Source of the DNA: Butyriboletus loyo | Lineage: Eukaryota; Basidiomycota; Agaricomycetes; Boletales; Boletaceae | DNA length: 24,054 bases | Assembly (NCBI GenBank): GCA_038093515.1 | Contig: JBBPSI010000320.1 | Location: 1-24,054, forward strand | Reading direction: 5' to 3' | Part shown: in pieces, positions 8,814 to 18,810 of the stretch | Layout: each line of letters opens with the position of its first letter | How positions within the stretch are numbered: the first letter of the stretch is position 1 | Notes under the pieces: model-generated | The model's input: the letters and a program-made list of their open reading frames with translations, nothing else | What the model was told of the DNA's origin: nothing | Database searches by the model: none | Position numbers and translations under genes: made by a program

Positions 8814-9298
8814 CAAAAATCGCAAGAAACTTATGCTGTTGTAAGTCTATACTCATATGATCACCACCTGTGGAGCCATCGGTACTGCTGATGTTGTGCC
8901 CCATATCCAATGGGCCTGGATCAAAGTCAATCAGTATGGTGTCTGATGAACTGCTTGGTTGCCTCTCAGCTGGGATACTGGATCCTGGAATACTGGATGC
9001 TACTTCAAGTTTCTGTTGGAGCTGCTGAAGTTCCTGGCATTGCTCTGTGAATAAAGGAGATGAGTCTTTATTGTGGTCTGGTTTGCATGCAAGACATACG
9101 TTTAAGCCGATGGGTATCAGCCACTTGCGCCACAACCCCTGCAAAAAATTCCTCATCTCTCAGTTTCCTCTGTTGTCTACTTGCACAACTGGACTGGTGA
9201 GACTTGAGGCCTTGTGGAGCATATTCCTTGCTACAGTATTTGCATGGCACCTTCTCCGTTGGCACTCCCCTGCTATGATATGTATGCTTGGATGGCAT
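8814..9298 (-). pseudogene. N-terminal part of a probable Plavaka-like (CACTA-type) transposase, truncated
   Basis: Exon 1 starts at ATG 9298 (an in-frame ATG at 9307 is possible). It carries a zinc-finger-like CKYCSKEYAPQGLKSHQSSC (CxxC...HxxxxC) followed by a basic arginine-rich helix. A 55-nt intron (GTATGT...TTCACAG, 9099-9045) in phase 1 joins to a glutamine-rich coiled stretch (CQELQQLQQKLE) and an acidic, serine-rich linker (ILIDFDPGPLDMGH). That order (single C2HC finger reading APQGLxSH, then an acidic linker) is what I recall from the N-termini of Plavaka transposases of mushrooms. The gene ends abruptly at 8813 where the LTR D fragment begins, so the catalytic region is missing. 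The assignment rests on the N-terminus only. Confidence 0.5.
9045..9099 (-). other. Spliceosomal intron in the Plavaka-like gene
   Basis: 55 nt with GTATGT donor and TTCACAG acceptor. Splicing links the zinc-finger exon with the Gln-rich exon in frame. Confidence 0.6.
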
Positions 9299-9307
9299 TG
9301 TGTGCAA

Positions 9308-9880
9308 AACAGGCTATGTGACAGTGGAGAATTTACAAGGGAGGTGGAATGATATTGGAATCAATGATATAGAGGTGACAAGATTGGGGGGCATAATATG
9401 GCATGGCTCCTTGGAGCTGTATTCAAAGTCCTGAGAATTATCATCGGTGATTTCTGGGGCCTTGCAATGGCTGGTTCACTTGGAGAATCGCTCCAAATGA
9501 CCAATCACTTCTTCAAATGACCTTGTAACATGACTTATGGGATTAGAAGGCACATGACCCATTTCAGAAGTCCCTTTCAACTCAGGTGCAATTCGCTTCC
9601 ATTTGTGTCTAATTAAGGCAGGATTGGAAGGCAGGTTACAAAATTTGCGACATAGTACTGATCTAATCCTCTTCTAGTACTACTTAGTACTACTCATGAC
9701 CCACCAGTCAAACATGAATTCTTGTGTGCAATCTGCACTCCAGTCAGGAAGCAAGATCAGGATGTTCTCTATCATTTTGTAGAGGTCAGGCTCCACATGG
9801 ATAGGTGCCCCTTGCAGACCATTACTCTGGCAGTGTTCATATGTGCTTTGACATGCAGGAGTGGGAACTGGGACCGTAAA
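9308..9880. other. No gene recognised
   Basis: Upstream region of the Plavaka-like gene. It may include the minus-strand continuation of the ORF at 9881-10186 (open pieces with PDWSADCTQEFMFDWWVM near 9760-9690), but frames are interrupted and no family is evident. A short repeat TAGTACTACTTAGTACTACT lies at 9676-9695. Confidence 0.35.
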
Positions 9881-10186
9881 TCAGGTCATGTATATATTCT
9901 GCAGATGGAATAAAGCAGCCTGTATCCAGCAATGATTCAGCTCAATAACAAGCAGCTCAACTGAGGGGCTCACAAATTCCTGGTTGATGCCATAGCTCCA
10001 TCCTTCAGTCCAGTCAGGTCTCTCCAAGTGGGCTAAATGGCAGGCTGCTGCCTCAATGCAGCAGCCTAGGTAATACATTGCCCAGTGCACAATGCTGTGA
10101 GGAACATTGGGCATGCTGATATTTGAGGAGAGGACAAACAAAGACATAGCAGCAGCAGCTTGAAAGGAAGGGGGTGGATGAACCAC
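9881..10186 (-). CDS. Unidentified ORF, possibly a fragment of a larger gene
   Basis: A 101-residue frame that looks protein-like rather than random: even residue use, helical segments such as HSIVHWAMYYLGCCIEAAA, several Trp, and a regular continuation PSVELLVIELNHCWIQAA. I do not recognise the family. It sits between the Plavaka-like gene and the family B LTR at 10362, both transposon-derived, and on the same strand as the Plavaka-like gene and the KDZ transposase. It may therefore be part of another mobile element or a broken host gene. The ATG at 10186 may not be the real start. Confidence 0.35.
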   Translation of the reverse strand: MVHPPPSFQAAAAMSLFVLSSNISMPNVPHSIVHWAMYYLGCCIEAAACHLAHLERPDWTEGWSYGINQEFVSPSVELLVIELNHCWIQAALFHLQNIYMT

Positions 10187-10361
10187 TGTTCAACAGAGTC
10201 ACCCTTATAGGGAAATAGTGGGCCTATTATCTACCCATTCAAGACTAGCACACAGCTGCACTCCACCTTGTCTACACAATGGAGTTGGAAGTATTAACTG
10301 CATAATTCTATGTATTGAAGCCTGATGCAGGCTAAAAGGCTTCCAAGTATCCTGCTGTATA

Positions 10362-10800
10362 TGTTATAATACTATATTATTTCCATGCTTTTGGACTTCA
10401 CCTTTCACTTTCAAAGATCACATGACTCAGTGCACATGATCATGGGACAGTACATGTAATCAATGTCTAGACAGAGTCTATGATGTAATGGTTCAGACTG
10501 GCCTATGACATCATCAGTCTAGGCTATGACATCATACCTCATGTACTTAATCTCTGTTTGCTTCTCTTCTTTCTGATCACTGTTAGCTTCTTAGTCTAAC
10601 CATGTATAGTAGTTTGTCACCCACACAGCTTGGTCTGTGTGCTGTCTTGTACAATATATAAAGGCTAGTGGTTTGGGCTAAGAGCCCTTAGCTTTAACCA
10701 CTTGTCTTGTTCACTGGAACCAGTTGAGGAACTAAGGTACTTTGCTACACTCTATAAATCTTGCCAGTTCTTTGTGTAGAACTGCAACCCTAGTAAACCA
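10362..10800 (+). mobile_element. LTR of retrotransposon family B, forward orientation, CpG-depleted
   Basis: It starts TGTTATAAT at 10362 and parallels the inverse of 1-330. The CACGTG of that copy reads CACATG here (10429-10434), a transition typical of deaminated CpG. TGACATCA motifs at 10506-10513 and 10527-10534 are 21 bp apart. A 7-bp-stem hairpin CACACAG-CTTGGT-CTGTGTG (10622-10641) precedes TATATAAA (10655-10662). The 3' boundary is uncertain: it is placed near 10800 because KDZ transposase coding sequence begins there on the other strand. No matching target duplication to GTATA (10357-10361) was found, so one end may be rearranged. Confidence 0.65.
10622..10662 (+). promoter_or_regulatory. 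Hairpin plus TATA box of LTR B
   Basis: Perfect stem CACACAG / CTGTGTG around loop CTTGGT, then TATATAAA 14 bp downstream. This is the same architecture as LTR C at 1022-1062, with stem bases changed on both sides so that pairing is kept. Confidence 0.5.
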
Positions 10801-10801
10801 C

Positions 10802-12408
10802 TTTGTCATTGTGATGACTGCTTCCATTTGGATTGTGCACTGTAGCAGTTATCTTGAGATCTGCCTGCTCTAGCCACTGATATCATTGAAGGGTCTCCTT
10901 GTCTGCACCAAGGGAGTCCATGGCCTTGCGACATGCTCTGTAAATGGTGGCATGTTTTGCAAGGGCTGCATCTACCACAGTCACCTTTCTCCATGTGCAG
11001 GTGTTAGTGGCCTGGCTTTTCGCATAGCAGATCTCCATCCTGAAAAGAACTGCCTTGTCTGCCAATGCCATTTGAATGGAGTGGAGCACATCATTTGCCT
11101 GCCCAATCTACAGCTGCAGCTCATGGTCTGCCAAGTCTTGGAGTCCAAGATCATGGCATGCATTGCTTCCAAATTTGGAGGGAAATGAAAGTCCTGAGTA
11201 CCTGAGTGATGGAAGATGGATTTGATCAGGAGATTCATCCTTGCCATCATCCATCACTATGTAGTCCACCCATATCTGAAGATGTATTGTTTGACATTGC
11301 CTCCCCCAAATAGGCAGATGCATCTGAAAGGAAGCAGGATATATTGGCAGACAGTTTATCCACCTGGCAGGCAATGGCTAGTTGCTGGATCTCTGTTGCA
11401 TGGGGCCCATATGCCTGCTTGTCTTTGATTAGAATAATTGATGACTCCTAGATCTGTAGCCCTTGTGCCAACCAGGTTGCTCCACTGTGTGGGGCAGCTG
11501 CCTTATTCTCCTGGTTAGTGAGAAGGTCTAATTCCAGAGTGCAGACACTTGGGGCTAGCAGATCATGTATTATAAGAGGGTAATATGCATGCATTGGCAG
11601 GAAAACACACCCTTGTTCATCTTTATTTGGAATATATTCATGGCAGAGGGATCATTCACACAGGAGCTTAATGCCCGCCATATTGTTCCTGCCATACTGC
11701 ATGCTCTGCATCAGTAATAGAATCACCCAGAGTATCCAGCATTTTGTTTGCTGCTGTGACAGACCTTCAAGCCACCTTGAGCCTGCCTGCCAGCCCCTTG
11801 CCTAGCAGAGAATCAGTTATTTTCTATCAAGAATGGATGATGTGTACTCATCCATATCATCTTCATGAAGTTTGAGTCGTTCATCTGAAAGTCAATGATC
11901 TCTTGCCAATGTGGGGATGTCATTGTGCAAGTGGATCTGAGGACTACATTATGAATGGATCAGTGGGTTTTGATGATCTCCCCATCAATCCACTCCAAAC
12001 CTTCAATGAACAGTGGGGCATATCACAGGAAGCACTGGGGCTGGTGACCATGGACATGCCATATCCCTATTCTGGGAGTGATTTCCACACCTGTGGAAAT
12101 ATTGATGAATTCATTGTTGCTGAGTCTCTGCTGCAGCTTCTTCATGTAGGTGCAGTTTATGTCATAGAAGCTAATCACACAGTTCATCCCCTGCATGTTG
12201 TACTAAAGGGCATTTGCAAGTGTGTAATCCATATTTACCTGCCTGCATAGATATCAGCAGGTGGAGGTGTATGACAGATCACTTGCCTCTCTCCCTTTTC
12301 GAAATCTACTGCAGCATGTGGTATAAAGTGGCCATGCCATACACAGGCAGCAGCCCCAATTCCAGTTGATTCAAGGTTCCCATGATTTGCATTAGATTGA
12401 TTGACTGC
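10802..12408 (-). pseudogene. KDZ transposase block 3: catalytic core and C-terminus
   Basis: It resumes with VNQSNANHGNLESTGIG, then GIGAAACVWHGHFIPHAAVD and FEKGERQ. A 44-nt intron (12282-12239) joins to VNMDYTLANALQ. The core then shows FYDINCTYMKKL and GIWHVHGHQPQCF with the conserved histidines, a TGA at 12025-12023 where arginine is expected (before YAPLFIEG), and EWIDGEI. A TGA at 11962-11960 stands where tryptophan is expected (TGG to TGA), followed by DFQMNDSNFMKMIWMS. After a poorly conserved stretch with further stops, the C-terminus is clear again: GLQDLADHELQL, IQMALADKAVLFR, KHATIYRACRKAMDSLGAD, a TGA at 10885-10883, and VHNPNG near 10830. The usual FYRVHWLRAKALRDRW-type end is missing because LTR B lies there. 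Confidence 0.82.
12239..12282 (-). other. Spliceosomal intron in KDZ block 3
   Basis: 44 nt, GTGATC donor, CTGAT branch, GCAGGCAG acceptor. Splicing gives GERQVNMDY, the family consensus as I know it. At 44 nt it is short even for a basidiomycete. Confidence 0.6.
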
Positions 12409-13123
12409 TGAATGATGCAAGACGGAACTGAGAGTGAAGAACCCTGCTACAGGAAGAACTCAATCCAATCAAAAGCAAAGAAATAAGAAAAGGGTGTGAT
12501 ATGATTGACCCCAAAGAGAAGTAGAGAGGTAACAAAGAGATGAACACCAGGGAAGGTTGTTTTCACTGATGTCTTAACAGCAAACCCAATATTCTGGACT
12601 CCCTCCACTATGGAACAGACTGGAGAGGACATGGAAATGTGAGAGGATGGACAGAATCTGTTGGCTATGCCTTGAAGATTGAGGAACAAGGAAGGCAGGT
12701 GACTAGACGATTGCACAGAGAGGCAGGAGAGTCGAAAAGTAATATTTTTGGTCATAGTTACAACCTTTTTATAGTCTGGGCATTTCCCAAGACTTGAAAT
12801 ACTAAGGATAAGTAAAAACTAAGTAAAAACATCAAGGAAATCATTGACAGAATGTATATAATCATAGCGGTTGCCATAGAAGTCAAATGGAAATAATAAG
12901 TACAATATCAAATAGAAAGGAACCTACCTGCAAACACTTTCCAGACACATGGAATCTTGACATGGAACCTTGATGACCCCAGAAATATTGGAATAGGATG
13001 GAAGTCGACAAGGGAGAGAAATGGAAGTGAGGATAGTTGCAAAGTGATTGTTTGCAATGCATGTGAGTGCTGAATTGCCAGGAAGAGGAGTGATTGCAAC
13101 CTAGAGGATATGTGTTCTCCACA
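12409..13123 (-). mobile_element. Solo LTR, family D, reverse copy (715 bp, target duplication GCAG)
   Basis: On the minus strand it starts TGTGGAGAACACATAT and ends GCATCATTCA. CTGC (GCAG on the LTR strand) flanks it at 12405-12408 and 13124-13127. It is nearly identical to the inverse of 22043-22757 and exactly the same length. A TATAAAAA box lies in the middle. The 4-bp duplication is confirmed by the interrupted KDZ gene: removing the LTR plus one GCAG restores the reading frame and the conserved CNNHxAVNQ motif. The ORFs of about 80-120 codons read through it in both copies are chance frames of the LTR. Confidence 0.88.
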
Positions 13124-13127
13124 CTGC

Positions 13128-13544
13128 CCAATGATTATTACAAGCTGAGCACTGTTTGCATTCTGGGTGGACATGTGAATAGGGAATGCAACCAGATATA
13201 CCTTATGCATACCTCTAATGGATGGTGCATTGCCTGCAGATAATCTTGATATGGGGTGTGGGTGACCATGAAGCCACACCCATCCATGAGCCAGACCTGA
13301 TCATCTACCTGCCTGTCCTGCAAGTGCTCTGCCTTGAAGTTGCCATCCATGATGACCATTTGGCTATACTTCCAGCCATTACAATGCACAACTCAATGGA
13401 TTGGAAGCATTAGTATGGAGAGCCTGGCTCACTCAGATAAATCATCCACTGCAGTAGGATGGTCATTTATCCCTGGCTGTGGACAGGTTGAACAGAAGAG
13501 AGCAAGGTTCCCAGGTTGCAGCAAATCTGTGGAATACCTGATGC
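13128..13544 (-). pseudogene. KDZ transposase block 2: start of the KDZ catalytic domain
   Basis: It continues block 1 exactly: frame RYSTDLLQPGNLALFC then STCPQPGIN, a CxxCPxPGxN site typical of the family. An intron with GTGAGC donor and ACTAATG branch precedes MDGNFKAEHL and VWLMDGCGFMVTHTPYQ, which holds the conserved MDGNF acidic motif. A second intron, 61 nt (13212-13152, GTATGC...AAACAG), leads to CSACNNHWA, where the family reads CNNHRAVNQ. The block is cut by LTR D after GCAG (minus-strand sense). Confidence 0.85.
13152..13212 (-). other. Spliceosomal intron in KDZ block 2
   Basis: 61 nt, GTATGC donor and AAACAG acceptor. Splicing joins HHPLE to CSACNNHW in frame, as expected from the family. 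Confidence 0.65.
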
Positions 13545-13856
13545 ATTGAGCAAAAGAACATCCATCACCAACCACTGGCACCCCAAGGACCCCAAAAAAC
13601 AAAAACCTCCCCCCAACTGCCCCCCCTCTCCATAGACAAAAATACCCAAATAACATCATATCTACCCACTACTAGCCAGCCTGGATCCTCCTCAGACACC
13701 TTTCTTCCCCTGTGCCCCCCTCCCTTCTCACTCCAACAAAAACCCCACCCAAGAAAAATGTCAAGCCCACCAATTCCCATGAGCAAACCCCCTGGAAACC
13801 CCTCACAGCGAGCAAACACCTGCCCAGGATGAAAGGCGCAATTCATTTTCACCAAC

Positions 13857-15676
13857 ATGCCCAGAGAAACAATTATAACACTGATCAGAAAAGCTACCCT
13901 CCCCAAACTCGCACAAATCACCCCCAGTTTACTCCACAGCCATGGCCTCACAATCCCCAACACCAATCTATCCATAGAAGACATATCCAATGCCATCCTA
14001 GAATTCACCATATCTGCCCCTGGCATAACCTCCCTATATACTGAAATCCTCCGATCTCTTGCCACTGCCCTGGACAAAATCACCCTCTCCCCAACCTCCC
14101 TCACACCGCAAAAACCTTTCACCCACCTGGATTCCCAAATACAATACCTGGAGGAAGTCCTTGCTGCACATGAAAGCAAAGCAGAAATGCTCATGCAGCT
14201 CTACGAGGAAACAAGAGACGCAATAGAAACCTCCACCACTAACCTTGAGAACATAGTAAACGCCACCCAAAACACTCTCCAAAACACTTTCCCCCCCCCA
14301 GCAGGACCCAGCCCACCACAAATTGTATGCCAGTGCAGTCAAATCCGGTCCACCAAGAGAGCATGCTGAAGTCCTAGCAAAAAGCAAAGCAAAGGAATGC
14401 CAAGTTGCCATCAAATGTGACACCTCCTCCACCCTTGAACTCAGCAACAAAGAATTTGTCGTAAAAGTCAACCTGGTGCTAGCCCTGATAGACGATCTAG
14501 ACAACAGACCAGAAAACATGACCTGCATAAGCATTCAACATGCAAAAAGCAAAAACCAGATCATTATCCTAGAACTCAACCGACAAGAAAGCGCCTCTTG
14601 GCTTCACCACACAAAAAACAAACATGACTTTCTATCCTGCTTCAGTACAGACACGATACTCCTGGAATGAAGCTACAAGGTACTAGCCGAGTTCGTCCCA
14701 GTCTCCTTGAACGCAAATCCCATCTCCCTCCAATCCATTAAGTCCAACTCCGGCCTACCCACCCAAGCCATCAGGAACTTTGGGTGGATCAAAAATCCTG
14801 CCCAATAATCCTGCCCAATGAAAGCCAAGACAAAAAGTCACCCATGCCCTCATCACCTTTGAAAGCCCAAACATAGCAAACGAGGCCATCAGAAATGGCC
14901 TATGCATTGAGGAAAAAAGAGTAGAAACCGACAGGCAACACCCAGACCCAACCTGATGCTACAATTGCCAAGAACTCGGAGGACATTTCACCCACCAATG
15001 TACCACCCCCGCCACCTGCGGAACGTGCAGAGAGCACTCCCATGACACCAGGGAATGCAGCACCAAAAACGCCAATGAAAGGTATTGCGTCAACTGCAAA
15101 GCAAAAGGCCATGCATCCTGGGACTGTGCCAGCAAAACCTTCGCAGCAGCCAGAGAATGAAAACTCACAAGAAACCCAGAGGCAAAATACAAATACTACC
15201 CCATCGCCGAAGACCCAGCCTCATGGATCACCACCAACGATGCCATGCCCCCCCCACAATAAGATCACAACCCCCCTCAACTCAAAACCACTCCCCCAGC
15301 AAACTCAAACCAGTATGGAGAAAGACGGAACATCTCTGACTCCAGGAACTCGCAGCAAGGGCCAACCAAGACCCTCCCAACCCTTGCATTTCCCCCTTCC
15401 CACCTTATGACAACCCCACCCCCACAGCCTCAAGCTCCCAAAGCCACATAGACGAGTACCCGGGATGGTCAGCACCCCCTGGAAGGGCCACCCCAACAAA
15501 CATCACCCTAGATGAATCCTCTTGCTATTACTCCCCCAGCCGACCCACCAGTGAAGACATCATCAACCAGGATCTATGATTGGACACCAACTGCAAAACC
15601 AAAACCCAAAAAGAAGCTTACATGTCTGGCAACAAAACCTCAACAAATCGCCCACCACCCAACAACACCTTCTACA
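13857..15676 (+). pseudogene. LINE ORF1: Gag-like nucleic-acid-binding protein with three zinc knuckles
   Basis: It would form the ribonucleoprotein with the LINE RNA. From ATG 13857 (170 codons) there is a helical, coiled-coil-like part (QYLEEVLAAHESKAEMLMQL, LENIVNATQNTLQNTF). A frameshift near 14330 moves to the frame at 14323 with YASAVKSGPPREHAEVLAKS. TGA at 14668-14670 precedes SYKVLAEFVPVSLNANP. A 13-bp tandem duplication (14794-14806 = 14807-14819) shifts the frame again, and a TGA follows at 14818-14820. Downstream, ITFESPNIANEAIRNGLCIE leads to a TGA at 14954-14956 and three knuckles: CYNCQELGGHFTHQC, CGTCREHSHDTREC and CVNCKAKGHASWDC (about 14957-15130). A TGA at 15158-15160 and a proline-rich tail follow. 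Most TGAs stand at likely arginine positions. Confidence 0.8.
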
Positions 15677-16690
15677 TAACCTCAGCCCAAACAACTACGA
15701 CCTTGCCATGCTACAGGAACCAGCCATCAATAGTGTTAACCTAACAGTGTCAAACCCAAAGTGGAACATCATCTATCCCACAACTCACAACTCCAACAAT
15801 GCCAAACACACCCATGCAACAATCCTAGTCAACAAGAACCTCTCCAAGGATCACTGGAGGATCATCCCAATAAACTCACCAGACATTGTGGCTATCGAAA
15901 TAAAGAACAACACAGGCAAAACATGCTTCTACAACATCTACAATGACAGCAAACACCGCCATACCCTTGAATTCCTAGCCACCTACCTAGCAGCACAACA
16001 CAGCATTGCCAAAAACGATGAGGTCACCGGACTCGTCCTGCTGGGGGACTTCAACCGCCATCACCCACTGTGGGACCACCCAGACAACCACCACCTCTTC
16101 ACCCCTGCCAATCTAGACACTGCCAAACCACTCCTCAACATCCTGTCGACGTATGACCTCCAAATGGCTCTCCCCCCTGGTATTCGAACACTCAAGGCAA
16201 ACAACTCAGGAAACTATATGCAACCAGACAACATGTTCTGCTCCCCACACCTAATGGACTCAATCATAAAGTGCAGAGTCAAGGACCACCTCACACCAGT
16301 CCAGACAGACCATTTCCCCATCATCACCACATTCAATCTCACCCCTGAAGCGTCAAATCACCCCCCAAAACAAAACTACAGAGCGGCAGACTGGAAAAAA
16401 TTCAGCAAGACTCTCACGCCCAAACTCCTGAACCTCCCCTTCCCTCAGGCCCTCACCACAAAAGAAAACACCATCCAATGACTCCAAGAACTGAATGACA
16501 CCATCCTATCCACAATAGTGGAGTCCATACCCCTAACCAAGCCATCCCCCTTCGCCAAATGATGGTGGTCCCTTGACCTGGAAAAAGCAAACAAAGCGCT
16601 ACAGAAAGCTGCCTACAAGGCCAAGGCAAAAAGGCAAGAGAGGAACCACCCGATCCATGCTGAACATAAAGAAGCCCATTCACAGCAAAG
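15576..16690 (+). pseudogene. LINE ORF2 part 1: AP-like endonuclease (EEP) domain
   Basis: The nuclease that nicks target DNA to prime reverse transcription. From ATG 15576: N21 in WQQNLNKS, E48 in AMLQEPAIN, the YNIYND strand (119-124), D158 and N160 in LLGDFNRHHPLWD, D218 in the PDNMF motif, and D245-H246 in TDHFPII. All active-site residues of the EEP fold that I can place are present. The frame meets TGA at 16479-16481 and again at 16560-16562 (FAK then WWSLDLEKA, where related elements read KRWW). It then continues as the linker KANKALQKAAYKAKAKRQER before a frameshift close to 16680. Confidence 0.85.
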
Positions 16691-18180
16691 GTGGAAAAGG
16701 CAAAGTTAGACCACTGGAACGACTACCTAGAAGAGGTGGACCAGAGTAACCTATGGAACACACATAAGTATCTAATAAATGAGCCAGAAAACCACTACAT
16801 ATCCAACCTCCGCCGCTCCCCAGAACACCCCACTAACCACAACCAAACCAACCAACAGAAAAGCAACATGCTATACAACACCTTCTTCAAACTGCTACCA
16901 GATCAACTCACTGCCCCAGCTGAAGCACAATACCCCAAGCCCATCTGTACCTTCCAAAACATCACCAATGATCAAATTCACCACGCAATCAAATGCCTCA
17001 CCCCATACAAAGCCCCAGGACCAAACAGCATTTGCAATGTTGTATTCACCCAAAATGCTGACGTCCTAGTACCATTCATAGGCCCCATTTTTCGCTCCAC
17101 TTTCGACCTCAACTTCTACCCAGATGAATGGAAACTGTCCTCAATGGTCATCCTATGGAAACCAGGCCGACCTGACTACTCCATCCCCAAGGCCTACAGA
17201 CCAATCGTCCTACTAGACACCCTAGCAAAGGTCCTATCATCTTGTATCGCAGACGACATAGCATACCTAGTGGAGGAACACAGCCTACTACCAGCCACGC
17301 ATTTTGGAGGCAGACCAGGCAGATCAACAGTAGATTCAATCCACCTTCTAACCAAATTCACCTACGATGCATGGGCGCACTCTACTGACAAGTTTGTATC
17401 CATTCTCTTCCTAGACGTAAAAGCACCCTTCCCCAGTGTAGTAGTGGAGCGCCTCCTCCACAACATGCAAATGAAAGGAATCCCCCAGGAATACACAGAA
17501 TGGTACAAACAACACCTAGAGGGCCGACGCACATCCCTATCCTTCGACGACTTCACCTCCACCCCCTTCCAAATCCCCATCGGCCTCGACCAAGGATGCC
17601 CCATCTCCCTGATTGCATTTCTCTTCTACAATGCCGACCTAATTGGGCTAGTCAAAGGAGAAAAGGACAAGCTAGGCCTGGGATTCATCAACAACACAGC
17701 ATATGCAGCAAGAGGAAAAAGCTTTGAGGAAGCCAATGAAAAGCTAAAAAAGATGATGGAGGGCAAGGGTGGAGCACTGGAATGGAGCAGAACACACCAT
17801 GCAGAATTCGAACTCGATAAAATGGCCCTCATCTACGTCACGAGAACAAGGATGCCAGATCCCCAAAACAGGACTAAATCAATCCCGATCCTGTGCCCAC
17901 CCCTCGTCATACAGGGCCACCACATCAAAGCAACACCAAGTTACAAATTCTTAGGTGTCTACATCGACAACAAGCTATGCTTCCACCAACACGCTGCATA
18001 TGCCATAGCCAAGGGAACGAAATACATACTAGCATGCAGAAGAATGACAAAGGTGTCAAAAGGCATAAAAGTGTCCATGGTGAAAAGGCTATACAAGGGA
18101 GTTGTGGTGCCAAAGATGATGTATGGAGTGGATGCATGGGGAACAACAATGCTCAAAAAAGGTAAAGGGAAAAAAAGAAG
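16691..18180 (+). pseudogene. LINE ORF2 part 2: reverse transcriptase with destroyed active site
   Basis: Open from 16691 (the ATG there is not a real start; the frame enters from the endonuclease part by a shift). RT landmarks: PYKAPGPNSI, ILWKPGRPDYSIPKAYRPI, LDVKAPFPSV with D242 intact, and GLDQGCPISL. The catalytic box then reads GFINNTAYAARGKSF, where the family has FxDDT: both aspartates (residues 334-335, codons AAC AAC at 17690-17695) are asparagine. The thumb continues through ALEWSRTHHAEFELDKMALI and SYKFLGVYIDNKL, then RLYKGVVVPKMMYGVDAWG. A further shift near 18170 moves the frame to the continuation (KKMESVQRLAALHITGGMNT, about 18204-18263). Without the FxDD aspartates this RT cannot polymerise. 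Confidence 0.88.
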
Positions 18181-18203
18181 GAGGATGGGGAGCGAGAGGT
18201 TTC

Positions 18204-18810
18204 GCCAAAAAAATGGAATCAGTACAAAGGCTTGCAGCACTACACATAACTGGGGGCATGAACACCACAGCAACCAACATCCTGTTTGCCCACGCAGACT
18301 TCATGCCCATCCCAATACTCATATGAAAACACTGCAGCCACACTGCCCTCCACATGGCCACCATGCCAACCTCCCACCCCATATACCGCCACGTTATATC
18401 CACAACCAGACTATGAAAAAGACACAAGTCCCCGCTCCACAGACTAACCAACACATTCCACCTGGACCCACGCAAATTTGAAACCATCGACCCAGTCAGG
18501 CACTACCCAAAATGGGTCCTGGACATACACATTGACAACACAGATAACAAGATTGAAGCCCAGCTAATGGACATAGAGGCAGAGGTAACTAACGATGTAT
18601 GCCTCTACTCAGATGGATCAGGTTACGAAGGGAAAGTAGGAGGAGCAGCAGTAATAAGAAGGGGGGGACGAAAGGAAGGGGAGCTAAGGTATGAACTAGG
18701 ATCGCTGGAGGACCACACGGTATACAAGGGAGAGATAGTAGGGAGCAATCACTGCATCAACTGCATTCTGCTCAGGCCCTGGCCACTACCTAATGGACCT
18801 GTTCCATGAC
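18204..18810 (+). pseudogene. LINE ORF2 part 3: connection and first half of RNase H
   Basis: Frame in phase with 18123. After LAALHITGGMNTTATNIL come TGA at 18324-18326 and 18414-18416, then a linker (PRKFETIDPVRHYPKWVLDI). RNase H begins with VCLYSDGSGYEGKVGGAAVI, containing the first catalytic Asp, and HTVYKGEIVGSNHCIN with the catalytic Glu. The domain then breaks off: the segment with the next conserved Asp is missing, and the sequence jumps to the SGPGHYLMDLFHD-type part in another frame (18770-18810). A deletion of a few dozen codons is inferred. Confidence 0.75.

Noticed and set aside
10801..10860. LTR B continuing to about 10855 with a primer-binding site beyond
   Set aside because: Minus-strand KDZ coding sequence (ITATVHNPNG) can be read here, and no tRNA-complementary site or matching duplication was found.
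12447..12755. A conserved ~89-102 residue ORF present in both 12447-12755 and 22450-22719
   Set aside because: The protein similarity only reflects near-identical LTR DNA; no domain, no start context, and it overlaps the LTR promoter region.
17362..18487. Long minus-strand ORFs opposite the LINE reverse transcriptase
   Set aside because: They are shadows of a C-rich coding strand and have no motifs.
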